DNA from: Lumbricus terrestris
Taxonomy: Eukaryota > Annelida > Clitellata > Crassiclitellata > Lumbricidae
DNA: 64,000 bases
Reading direction: 5' to 3'
Assembly: GCA_949752735.1 (NCBI GenBank)
Contig: OX457052.1
Span: 36,080,619-36,144,618 of the forward strand
Made by a program: the position numbers and the translations under genes
Notes under the pieces: model-generated
Database searches by the model: none
What the model saw: only the letters and a program-made list of their open reading frames with translations
What the model was told of the DNA's origin: nothing
Shown here: piece after piece, positions 20,212-30,657 of the stretch
Layout of the letters: each line of letters opens with the position of its first letter
Position numbering within the stretch: the stretch's first letter is position 1

Positions 20212-21000
20212 GTGCCGTGAGGCATCTTGTGTAATTGTACTTTTAATTTCTTTGCAATACTAGGCCTGCTATTATTGCTTTGTCACCTAATAAATGATCT
20301 GATTTACTATGCGCATGTTGATAAAATATGTTTTAAATATTATTTTGGGTTCATAGCTACCCATTGTAATTTATTATTACCGGCTGCACGTCGTTGACCA
20401 TTGGTGTGAACGCTACACTAATCCATTTTTATATAGAAAATATTTCAATTAAAAGAGGTGTGTAATTATCGTCAAAATTACTCGCAGTAATATTTCGGTC
20501 TACATGTATTATATTGAACTTCAGGGTTTAGCGACATAGGCCTAATTATCATCGCCGCCAGTTCTGTTGACGTCACCCTCTCCGTTTGCCAGGTGTGGAG
20601 CCGTGAGGCATCTTGTGTAATTGTACTTTTAATTTCTTTGTAGTACTACTATTCTTGGTTTGTCACCAAATAAATGATCTGATTTGCTATATTAAGTATG
20701 TTGATAAATCATGTATAGGCTACAGGTTGAATATTATTTTTGGTTTATTACTACCCATTAATATGACCGACAGTACGTTGTTGAATGAGATTCTCATTGG
20801 TGCGAACGCTATACTACTCTAGTATTAATATACATAAAATAGTTCAATTAAAAGAGGTGTGTAATTATTGTAAAAATTTCTCGCTGTAATATTTCGGTAT
20901 GCATGTAGTATATTGACCTCCAGAGTTTAGCGACATACGCCTAATTATCATCGCCGCCAGTTCTGTTGACGTCACCCTCCTGTCTTTGCCAGGCGTGGGA
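20212..21000. repeat. diverged tandem duplication of about 0.4 kb
   Basis: Copy 1 (20,212-20,592) and copy 2 (20,600-21,000) share long blocks: CCGTGAGGCATCTTGTGTAA, TTGTACTTTTAATTTCTTTG, AATAAATGATCTGATTT, AAAAGAGGTGTGTAATTAT and GCCGCCAGTTCTGTTGACGT. They differ by many substitutions and short indels. No protein is encoded. Confidence 0.9.
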
Positions 21001-21252
21001 TTGGCACTACTATAGTACATAATTTATGGTGTATTAGTTTTGCTATCGCTAGTATCATAGTCAGTTGAGAAATATCAAGTTTTGGCGGAAACAGAATACT
21101 AAGGGTATTTCCAATCTGTGCTTTGGAGCAGCGCTATAATTACACACCACAAATACCAATAATTTGTATCTAATTAATCCTCTTATGACACATTATTGAA
21201 ATTCAGCACTCTATGACATACCGTTGTAACAGTTGCACTCAGTAATCGATTA

Positions 21253-22040
21253 TGTGCCATGAGGTCCCGTTTGGAAAGTTTGTTTGTTTGTTTGTATGCG
21301 CACTTGTTATAGCGCCCCTTCAAGCTCTTCTACTCAGAGGCGCTCCCGAATGCAGAGCGGACACTGCATCGGAGTTTCACGCCGAAGCGCTGAGCAATTG
21401 TGAGTGAAGGACTTGCCCAAAGTCCTTACGCGGCGAGGTGGATTCGAACCTCGAACCTTCCGGCTTCAAGGCAACGACGCCACCACTACACCACCGCGCC
21501 CACAAAAAAAGTGGTGTTGGGGGGAGAGTTTCTCACTTCCAATCAGTCAGTGGGTTCCTGGACATGAAAATTCTCCGAGGTGCTTGTCTGCCATGACGTC
21601 ACGAATGACGTAATTGACAAATTCAATATGGTCGCCGCCGGCCATATTGGAAAATTCATCTTTCTTATTTCTTGCAGTATATGCACTTGTAATACCTCTG
21701 ATGGTATGATTCAGGTATGTAGAATTCATTTCTGATATTGTTTTTGTCATCAGGGGGTCATCTTGAGGTCATAAGGCATGGTCAAGGTCATTTTTTCATC
21801 TTTTTCATTTCTTTCAGCTTATACACGTGTAATACCTCTAATGCATAATACTGCAAGAAATAAAGAAGATGAATTTTCCAATATGGCCGGCGTTGGCCAT
21901 ATTGGATTTTTCAATTACGTCATTCGTGACGTCATGGCATACAAGCACCTCGGAGATTTTTCATGTCCAGGGACCCACTGACTGATTGGAAATGAGAAAC
22001 TCCCCCCAACACCACTTTCCTAACGGGACCTCATAGCACA
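21253..22040. mobile_element. foldback element with long inverted arms
   Basis: Left arm starts TGTGCCATGAGGTCCCGTT; right arm ends with its inverse AACGGGACCTCATAGCACA. Flanking TA dinucleotides at 21,251-21,252 and 22,041-22,042 fit a TA target duplication. Arms of about 200 bp (excluding the inserted SINE) carry GTGGTGTTGGGGGGAG, TTTCTCA, CATGACGTCACGAATGACGT and CCATATTGG in mirror order. No transposase was seen. Confidence 0.88.
21280..21503 (-). mobile_element. full-length tRNA-derived SINE, minus strand
   Basis: On the minus strand it starts GTGGGCGCGGTGGTGTAGTG with box A TGGTGTAGTGG and perfect box B GGTTCGAATCC. It continues with the body (CACAATTGCTCAGCGCTTCG) and the tail GGAGCGCCTCTGAGTAG / AAGGGGCGCTATAAC, and ends in (CAAA)n. 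The tail matches the LINE 3' end, so it probably uses the LINE's machinery. It sits inside the left arm of the foldback element. Confidence 0.9.
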
Positions 22041-22289
22041 TAAAAGGACTACAGGCAGAAGGTTTATTCGTACCTTAGTTCTATGAGCAAATACCCTCTG
22101 CCCCTCTAAGTATCCGCCCATGCTGCTATAGTGTACCAGGTATATTTGCGACAGCGCTGTCCCTCTCCTCTGGTTATGTATAGGGACGTCGTACTCACCG
22201 AGCACGAACTGTTCTTAAACAGCATCGTACTTTCTGTGATACTGATCCCCATGATGGGAATGGACTACTGCTCTCCTTATGCCGTTCCC

Positions 22290-22412
22290 TCAGAGTTTTG
22301 GGTGCGTTTTATACAGCCTTTAGAGTTTAGACCGTCCTTTTCAGCCGGTGCTGGGTCGGGACTCGAGAGCGCTTCATGAAGGGCGCTATGAACTGTAGCC
22401 TACATCCTCGTA
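22290..22412 (+). repeat. LINE/SINE 3' tail copy
   Basis: GGGTGCGTTTTATACAGCC, GGTGCTGGGTCGGGACTCG, AGAGCGCTTCATGAAGG and GCGCTATGAACT lead directly into a GAAT microsatellite, the usual 3' end of these elements. Confidence 0.7.
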
Positions 22413-22743
22413 ATGAATGAATGAATGAATAAATTAACGAACGAACGAATGAACGAATGAATGAACGAACGACTGAATGAATGAGTGAATAAATGAATGA
22501 ATGAATGAAAGAATGAGTGAGTGAATGAATGAATGAATGAGTGAATGAATGAATGAGTGAATGAATGAGTGAATGAATGAGTGAATGAGTGAATGAATGA
22601 GTGAATGAGTGATTGAATGAATGAATGAATGAATGAATGAATGAATGAATGAATGAATGAGTGAATAAACGAACGAACGAATGAATGAACGAATGAATGA
22701 GTGAATGAACGAACGAACGAACGAACGAATGAACGAATGAATG
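22413..22743. repeat. (GAAT/GAGT/GAAC)n tetranucleotide satellite
   Basis: About 82 tetranucleotides with GAGT and GAAC variants, seeded at the tail of the preceding retroelement. The 150-residue minus-strand frame is an artefact. Confidence 0.95.
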
Positions 22744-23228
22744 GGACCTAAAATAGCAAGAAATCGATTCAACAATCATCCAAGCTGTTAAGATCTAAAC
22801 TGTGGTTCCTCCTTCAAATTAATATCTTATGGTTTCATTCGAGCTACGCATCGCAGAGGTAATAATTCTGCGACATCACACCACTCCTTCCAACCAGATC
22901 GAGAAGATCTGCCGCGCGAAGATTGCTTTGCCAAGCATCTATATTAATATAATAAAATTATTAAAGATGATTAATCCTTCAGACAATTCAAGCCGTTTCA
23001 TGTCACCTAAACACACTTGATGGCTTTCGATTGCATTTTTCTTAAGAATAATATCATAGTTGACAAAATATTTTTGGCGAACGTCCATATAAACTGTGCA
23101 AAAGATTTTTCGTCGGTCACTAAATCTTAGACGCAAGATCGCATGCTCATAATTTCTAAAGCAACGCTAGAAGTTTTGAGAGCACGACTAAAGGTATTTA
23201 CTCAATGAAATAAGGCAGGCTACAGGAT
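22744..23228. other. unassigned intergenic DNA
   Basis: No recognisable gene or element. Confidence 0.45.
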
Positions 23229-23404
23229 AGATCATCATTATCATCGTTATCATCGTTATCATCATCATATCGTCATCATCATCACCATCATGATCATCAT
23301 GATCATCATCGTCGTCGTCGTCATCGTCATCATCATCGTCGTCGTCGTCCTCGTCGTCATCTTCATCATTGCCGTCGTCATCATCGTCATCATCGTCATC
23401 ATCG

Positions 23405-23478
<74 letters not shown>

Positions 23479-23537
23479 GTCGTCGTCGTCGTCATTGTCA
23501 TTGTCATTGTCATCGTTGTCGTCGTCATCATCGTCAG
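23229..23537. repeat. (ATC/GTC)n trinucleotide satellite
   Basis: About 100 triplets of ATC with GTC blocks and a central pure (ATC)n at 23,408-23,478. Poly-D, poly-M, poly-I and poly-S frames are artefacts. Confidence 0.96.
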
Positions 23538-24386
23538 CTCGTAACGCCAACCATTTACTTGCGCACTAATAAATGATAACATTCAATGTCGTTGGTCATT
23601 TGTCACATGCATTGCTCCCCTTAGTGTCAGACCAAGTGATATTAATATGTCCACAATAATATTATATATCATCTATCCAACGTTGTCCTCGTCTTTCTTT
23701 GTTTCCCTTCGAATTCTTGCTCGCAATGCATACTGCATAGCGTGGGATCCTATCAGCTGCCATTCTCCCTCTATGCACGGAATAACCATCATTCAGCGAC
23801 TCTATCAAGCAGAGCTGTTTGCTCTCGAAAAGATCTATTCACAAACAAACAAAGAAGATTAATTGGCTTAGAATGCAAGAAACTGTACAATGTTTACTAT
23901 AGTATACAGCTCAATAACAGGGCATGCATTGTATACCCTGAAGTCAAAATGTAGCCTGCTATGCTAGCTATTGCGCGCATGGTTTCTTGTCAGTAGACTT
24001 TGCCCCGCCTGACCTGTAACGCCTTTATTTGAACGCAGAAACAAGTAGCGTGCATATCAACGATAATTATTATCTTCCGATATGATAATTATAAAGTAGG
24101 GTGGGCCAAACTTACTTGGAAAAATGTTTGACTAGAAGACTCTCCGTAACAAAGATGAAAAGGTATGAGCAGTTTTAGAGGCCGCTTCTTTCTGGCATTT
24201 TTTGGAGAAATGGAAGGAACTGAGTAGTAGATTAAAATTAGCACCAATGAAGTCCTTGCACCATCTTTCTAGTTTGTTATCCCTGTTACAGTCGGCCAAC
24301 GCCGTAAAATTTGACTCCACAGAAAAACAATCGGCTTTGGTCCAGTCTAATTAATGGTGCATTACATAAGAGAGCCAAGAGTAGGT
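23538..24386. other. unassigned intergenic DNA
   Basis: No gene recognised. AGGGTGGGCCAAACTTACTT at about 24,098 resembles the start of the sequence at 33,720 and may be a transposon tip. Confidence 0.4.
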
Positions 24387-24736
24387 CTAAGAAGCAGTGG
24401 CGGCGCCAGACACTTTTTGTAGCCAGGGCATAGCCAGGGCAGTCATACAAGCAACCAGGGCAGAGGTCGATTCTCGTGCACGGTAGTACGCATAGGCGTA
24501 ACTTTCTATTGTGACGGTGGTGTCCAGTCACCACCACTTTTAAAAGTGGTGGTGACAGTCACCACCACTTTTTGGTCCGGCAAATGGCTATTTTTAAACA
24601 TGAGGGCAATTACCTGTCTTACATAATATATAGCCTATAATTTGGCTATTCTTGATTAACATTGCAAATTCGCAGTTGCAGATAAGAGAGCGGGCAACTA
24701 ATTATTAAGACGTACAGCTGTGACACATAAAATATA

Positions 24737-25570
24737 CACCGTGGTTCAATAAAAAGTAAACCAAACTATTTTTCATATATCTCTAATCATACCGAAATTT
24801 TCCCAATATTTAGAGAATTGAACCAAGAATAGGATTCCAAAATATCATGTCGTAAATTTGAACGGATAGAAAGATATGAATCTTTCAATTTTATCTGCCA
24901 AAATTTGAGCTTACGAGCAATTTTTCCTTTGGATTTTGTAATAAAGTACTTCAAACATGAAAACAGTCTCAAATATGTTTGTGAAGAAACTCTATGCAGT
25001 ATTTGTTGATTATTTAAATAAAGAAGATGTCATAGGCAACAGGATTTACAGCTGAACTGCTCGGAGTCCATAATGTGGTAGAAATGAAGTATGGTGTCTG
25101 TCTTTTTAGCATTTCGATGGTTTCGCTGGCTCTGTGGGCTGGCATTGGTGTCTGTCTTTTTAGCATTTCGATGGTTTCCCTGGCTCTGTGGGCTGGCATT
25201 GTTCTGTTGAAAAGGAAAATAGCCTTCTGTGGCTATAGATTTCGGATAACAGGTAGAAGATGTTGTGACAACAGAACGTTGCGATAGTAGACTCCGTTAA
25301 TTTTTTTCTTTAGGGTCACTGAAGACCAAAATGGGAACGACTAAGCGTTGAAACCGCAACGAACACCATAACAGACTTGCTGAAAACTTAAATTTTGGCA
25401 GATGAAGTTGAAAGATTCATATCTTTCTATCCGTTCAAATTTAGGACTTGTGTTGAAATCATACTGTTTGTTCAATTGTATAAACATGGGGAAAAGTTAG
25501 TATGATTGATCATCAGTAATTAGAGATGCATGAAAAACAGTTTGGCCTACTTTTTAATTGAAGCACGGTG
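24737..25570 (-). mobile_element. mariner-type element relic (innermost)
   Basis: TIRs CACCGTGGTTCAATAAAAAG and the inverse of CACCGTGCTTCAATTAAAAA, with TA on both sides (24,735-24,736 and 25,571-25,572). TA target sites and this TIR type fit Tc1/mariner. A second inverted pair (TTTGAACGGATAGAAAGATA at about 24,857 and its inverse at about 25,425) lies within. At 834 bp it is shorter than an intact mariner. Confidence 0.88.
25014..25290 (-). pseudogene. mariner transposase fragment with internal duplication
   Basis: The minus-strand frame reads MPAHRASETIEMLKRQTP twice (once with R for S), then YFISTTLWTPSSSAVNPVAY. This is the catalytic-domain stretch of mariner DDE/D transposases (consensus-like APAHRA...LWPPNSPDLNPVDY). 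The third catalytic Asp position appears as Ala in NPVAY. The 57-bp repeat unit is duplicated at 25,089-25,202. Both alterations imply an inactive copy. Confidence 0.82.
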
Positions 25571-27539
25571 TATAGATTCATACATAACATCATCATCTGG
25601 ATGCGAAAAGAAGATTTTAGAGAGGGATAAGACAGAGAGGCAGATGCGTTCATCTTAGAACCCGATACTACATTCGATTTTGCAGACGAATGTAAATAAA
25701 TTTGAAATGAATAAAATTGATAAAATATTAATATAGTGCTATGTGTAGTCTATACATGTAGAGGAGCGCCTTTGAAATTATTTGAAAATCTTATCCGTCA
25801 TTTTTTAAATAGCCAGCTGGATTGGGATGATGTGAGTAGCCTGCAATTAAGCAAAAAGTGCAAATGCACGCTATGTACTTTGAGATAGAATTGATCAATT
25901 ATCGAGACAGACGAATAGAATATGAGTAATCTGGATACAATAATGTGAAAGAGCTGTGTTTTAAACGCTGTGTTAATAATCCGTGAATGGAAAGTTCGTG
26001 GAGCGCACCAGCGAGAGAGATGAAAGAGGGTAAAGAGTGAGAATGACGAAGGAATGGAGGAAGAGTTATCACTAGACTATAGAGTTTATCCTAAATTCGT
26101 ATATGGGGAGGGGCGGAGGAAGCCGATGTAGAGAAGAGAAGGGATAAGTTCTGAGCAGAGGAATATATAGTCACCACCGCTTTTCACAGGAAAGTTACGC
26201 CCATGGTAGTACGGGCTAACATGGGCCTATAATTTGGCGCTACCGTGCTCGCCATAAATCACCATTGATGTTACAGCTGGTTTTATCCACTTGACCTGGG
26301 TATCTTAAATCCAACATAATTTGAATAAAGGGGGTCTAAAATCGCTGAAATAAATAGTCTGAACTTTTCTGGGGTTTTCATAACGAAATCTGGGTTTATT
26401 TCTGAAACCTCAGTAGCAACCAGGGCAAGTGTGCCTGGACGGTCATGGACGGCGTCCATGCACTTGTTTTAAAATCTGAACGCCGTCCAGCCACTTATTG
26501 GCAAGCACAGACTGGAAGGGTAAGGGGCGTCCAGGTACTTCTTTTGGAGAAGTAAGGGGCGTCCAGGCACTTATTTTCCCACAATTTAGTCACTGGTGGC
26601 AACACTGTAAACAACCCACTCTACACTGTTAGGGTTGGCTGGTCAGAGAATCAGATGGGCGAAGTCATAAAACCGAGGATTTTTTGACATTTTGGAAAGC
26701 AAATCTTATAAATCTTATAGACTAATCTCAGTGACTTATAGTGAAGCATTGCAAATTTTCTTTCGAGTAGCGTTTCGAAAGCAAAAAGTTAGATAAACAA
26801 AGTTACTGAGTTAATTATGCATATAGGCCTAGACTAGGTCAATTGCTTAAGTAAATGCTTACGCTTCATTTGAAAAATGATAAAGCGATAGTTGGGCTTA
26901 TGCTGCTAGTTATAAACGGTAATGTGGATAAACAGCCACATAATTTTTGCACTAGGCCTACCAGAACCTTTGCCCTGCAAAGGTTGCCATAACTTTCGTC
27001 ACGCCAGAATTTTGCTTGCCAGAAAAGTTTCTCTGCCAGAATTTTTCCCTATCAGAACTTTGGCAAATTTTTTTGACCTATGTAACAATTTCTGTCATGC
27101 CAGAATTTTTCCCTGCCAGAGCAGTTGCCCTGCCAGAATTTTGCCCTGCCAGAACTTTTGCACTGCCAATATTTTTGCCATGTCAGAGAGCGGACGGACG
27201 GACGTGAACAGCAAGAAACAATATGCCCGAAGAAATTTAGGCAATGCAAATTTTCTGGCAGGGCAACGACCAGGGCAACAGCCAGGGCAAAGGCTTTTTT
27301 GCCAGGTCATTTGCCCTGCCATGCCATGGCGTAGCGCCGCCACTGCTAAGAAGCAATGTGTACTGCAACTTGCCTCCAGTCATTGAAAATGTGTCTACTT
27401 CTCACAACACAGGCAAAACCAAGACGATGAAACAAGCTTGGGTTTCGGATTTTCCGTGTCTTTACTGACGATGATAATTATTTATTGCGACTGGATAACT
27501 ACTTTAAATACCCTCAAACTATATTGTTTCATCTGACCA

Positions 27540-27605
27540 CGCTGTGGTTTGGAGCGCCTCAGAGTAGGCCTACTCCTCTTGAAGAGGGGCTATGCAAATT
27601 ATCGT
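27540..27605 (+). repeat. LINE/SINE 3' tail copy
   Basis: GGAGCGCCTCAGAGTAGGCC, CTTGAAGAGGGGCTATGCAA: a diverged tail without body. Confidence 0.65.
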
Positions 27606-28589
27606 AATTAAACGTATGAATTGCAAGTTGAATGCATGTAATGCAATCTGACTGAACAGTGATACTGCAGTGTATAATTAGATTAGGATGTCCAATTGTT
27701 CATTGATGAAAATAGTAACTAGGCTGAAATTCAAACTGATACTTGTCGCAGGAGCGACCTTCTAATTATTTTGGTTCAATCTGTCAAAAGATTTGCATAC
27801 AGTCATATCAGTTTTGGTATTCAACGAGGGCAACCTTGTGAAGCCAAACTTTTCCAACTGTTATTATTTGGTCCACCCAATGGTACAGTATATCATATTA
27901 TCAATCGTGAAACGTCAGATGAGTCTTGACATAATGACGGTGGTCGTAAATGAAGTCTAATTTATGAACCCGTGTTGATTAAGTGCCTCGACCCAGCCAC
28001 TCTCTCTTCAGCTTTGATAAGCCTGTGTGCCACTGAGAAGTGGACACGTAGAACGACAAAGTCGATCAACTCTAGAAAAGAGGTCGCTTGTTCGCTCGTC
28101 CGAATTCAAAGTATCAGTGTCACGGTCACGAACCGAGCGTATAGGAATCGTGCGAGACCTTAAGACACCAGAAGCAGACATCTCTTAAACGGATTTCTAA
28201 GCGAGCACAGGCTGCTACTTTGAGTAGTGCCTAATGAAGCGGGAATAGTGTAGTGCTCTAGCAGAATTTGGTGCCTCTAGATATCTCCAGGTATACAAAG
28301 GATAGTTAGTATCTCAAGTTTATCGCCATAGCGAGAATTTGAAGAATCTGGAAGCCTCGAAGAGTATCCTATGCGACTCTGGGAGGACTTGGAAATCGTT
28401 GCGACTTCGACAAGCAGAATTGTTGAAGTATCTCCAGTTATTAACCGGGAAGATATCTGAAGGAGTTCAGCAGTTGCTTATGACAGTGGCTGACATACTG
28501 ACAAGACAAAGTATAGGCACACTAGCAAGACGTCTGGGCACAAGAAAAGAGTTCTTTCATCTGAATCCAGTCACCCACCTGGTAGAACC
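27606..28589. other. region upstream of the aquaporin start codon
   Basis: Presumably contains promoter and 5' UTR. A frame at 28,339-28,593 overlaps the aquaporin ATG in another phase and has no recognisable homology. No TATA box or other core element could be assigned with confidence. Confidence 0.45.
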
Positions 28590-28878
28590 ATGAAGTGCTG
28601 TCCACCGAAGCAGTCCATCGAGGACATCAAATCAGCCACATTCTGGAGGGAGGTCATTGCCGAGGGTATGGCCACCCTCACTCTCATTTTCTTCATCGCC
28701 CTCGTCATGATATCCAACGACAAGGATCACTACGTGCCGAACACGACCCACGCTGGACTCTTCGCAGGGTTCCTCGTCTGTATGCTGGTCGAGGGGTACG
28801 GTCCAATCTCCGGAGCGCACATGAATCCGGCAGTCAGTCTCGGACTCTTCGTTGCAGGACACATCTCCGGAGCGAGAC
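28590..28878 (+). CDS. AQP-like: aquaporin exon 1 (TM1, TM2, first NPA)
   Basis: ATG at 28,590 opens MKCCPPKQSIEDIKSATFW, followed by TM1 (REVIAEGMATLTLIFFIALV), TM2 (THAGLFAGFLVCMLVEGYG) and PISGAHMNPAVSLGLF. The donor is GTAAGC and the phase 1. The E in VIAEG corresponds to the conserved TM1 glutamate of MIP proteins. The start choice is the first ATG giving a normal-length cytosolic N-terminus. Confidence 0.93.
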
Positions 28879-29009
28879 GTAAGCAATTTCTCTAATACTT
28901 TTTTCGAAGCGTTTGACTTACTGTCGGGACTTCTACAGCGTCGCGTCGTATGATGTATATAAAACTCTATGATAATTATGTTTTTTTCTCTCTCATGGTA
29001 CATGTAATT

Positions 29010-29120
29010 AGTCAATAGGCTTTTATGGTAATAAGTCAATAGGCTTTCATGATAATAAGTCAATAGGCTTTCATGATAATAAGTCAATAGACTTTCTTGA
29101 TAATAAGCCAATAGGCTTTC
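29010..29120. repeat. 24-bp minisatellite, about 5 copies
   Basis: Tandem copies of AGTCAATAGGCTTTCATGAT plus AATA, with substitutions, at 24-bp spacing in aquaporin intron 1. The rest of this intron (to 29,922) is AT-rich with pyrimidine-rich and TATG-type simple stretches and no recognised element. Confidence 0.9.
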
Positions 29121-29922
29121 TTTCTCCTGAGGTTTCATGTTAATTGTGTTTATCTCCGTTTTGCTTTCCTGTCTCCATCTAACTCAAGCACTCTTGCAAT
29201 CTGTCTTTCTCTGTCTCTCTTCATGACTCTTATTTCCCATCCCCGTCTCTCGCCTCATTTTCCCTTCTGTCTGGATATGTATAAGAAATTATATGTTTGC
29301 ATAGACATCAATATCGAGTTCTCTCCCTGTTGCTCTCTCCTTCGGTCTGTATTTCTCTCTTTCTGTATCTATGTATCTACCCTTCTGTCTCTTTGTCTAT
29401 AATGTATGTATCTCCTTCTCTAAGGATAATATATCCAGTTTAGATATGCACTTATAATGCACATACATATGTATTTATAATCATACTTATGCATTTCAAA
29501 TGCATGTGTATGTATGCAAATGCATATAGGCCTATATTTGTTTAATTATAGGCTATATATAATACATATGGAAACTGCATAGGCCTACAATAACAGGGAG
29601 GGATATTGTGACTGCAAAATTTGCAGTCACAATTGCGATACGAAACCACCAGCAAGAAGAATAATACAATGAGATCCCAGAGATTGCGATTTCAATTGCA
29701 TGTAATATAGGCCTACACTGATATAATTCTTACGATTGCATTTGTGATTACAACAATTGGAAAGATGAGCTAATCGCGGAACTTATAATAATGTTGTTAA
29801 TAATTGGAGAGCTAATCGCGGTTATATAATATTATAATAATGTTAAATATTATTATAATATTTATACATGATTATAATAATGCTGTTAATAATAGGATGA
29901 TCATTAATTTTTTGTTTCGCAG

Positions 29923-29983
29923 TGATTCTCTACGTCATTATTCAAATCGCCGGTGGCTTGGGAGGCGCAGGACTCGGCTATCT
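29923..29983 (+). CDS. AQP-like: aquaporin exon 2 (TM3)
   Basis: 61 nt between TTTCGCAG and GTACGT. It encodes (R)LILYVIIQIAGGLGGAGLGY, the third membrane helix; the Q in IIQIAG is the conserved TM3 glutamine of the family. Phases 1 and 2 fit both neighbours. Confidence 0.9.
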
Positions 29984-30657
29984 GTACGTATTAATTTTTA
30001 TTATTAAAATGATATGGTTCTAATATATAATTATGTATATATATATATGTAATATATATATATATATAATTTTTATATGTAAAATATTACACTTTCATTC
30101 ATTCGTTCATTCAGAAAATCTGTTATCATAGATCACGCCATTGAGATTTCTACTCAAAGATAATCCCCAGAATGAAAAAAATAAAATAAACCGACGAGAG
30201 TCAGACATTGATTTATAATTACGGAGTTGGAGTGTGTAGCGTAGACTTTTCTATTGAGTCCAAAGAAAGACCAAATGGGCTGAACCCCTTGATCCCCCCC
30301 CACCCGGCGGTTCTCACCATCGCAGGCCCGACCAAACTCCGGGGGAAAGGGGCAGATTTTTCAATTCTAGACTTTTATAAGATACATGTAGGTAGCAGCA
30401 TGCCCAATTATTTCCCATGAAGGGCCGGATTTCGAATGGTGGCCCACCGTGGGTGCTTCGTGTGTCGGGGCTGATTTTCAAGGTATACCACCAAAGAATT
30501 GTTTCTACGCTATTATTATTCTCACATTGCCAAGGTGCAAAACCAATTATGTTGACGGAAATTACTGAGACGCTTCAATTCAAAAGTAGTCAGCTTACTA
30601 CGTAGAACCATCGTAACTGATATCCAAACTGAAACTGTACGGCGTGACAAGATAGAG
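29984..30657. other. aquaporin intron 2, proximal part
   Basis: Contains (TA)n at about 30,035-30,070 and a short ATTCATTCGTTCATTCA run near 30,096. No recognised coding feature. Confidence 0.6.

Larger units (their letters stand above)
24491..26205. mobile_element. 1.7-kb hAT-like element with 8-bp TSD (middle)
   Basis: TIRs CATAGGCGTAACTTTC / GAAAGTTACGCCCATG and an exact TSD GTAGTACG at 24,483-24,490 and 26,206-26,213. Just inside the left end, CAGTCACCACCACTTTT is repeated; the right end has TCACCACCGCTTTTCAC. Contains the mariner relic at 24,737-25,570. Confidence 0.93.
24395..27345. mobile_element. 2.95-kb hAT-like element with 8-bp TSD (outer)
   Basis: Begins CAGTGGCGGCGCC and ends GTAGCGCCGCCACTG, flanked by an exact CTAAGAAG at 24,387-24,394 and 27,346-27,353. 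Subterminal repeats include AGCCAGGGCATAGCCAGGGC on the left and many TGCCAGAA/CCCTGCCAGA copies at 26,950-27,340. About 1.7 kb of its length is a second inserted element. No transposase of its own was recognised. Confidence 0.93.

Noticed and set aside
28339..28593. 84-codon frame overlapping the aquaporin start
   Set aside because: Out of frame with the aquaporin, no homology recognised; at most an upstream ORF.
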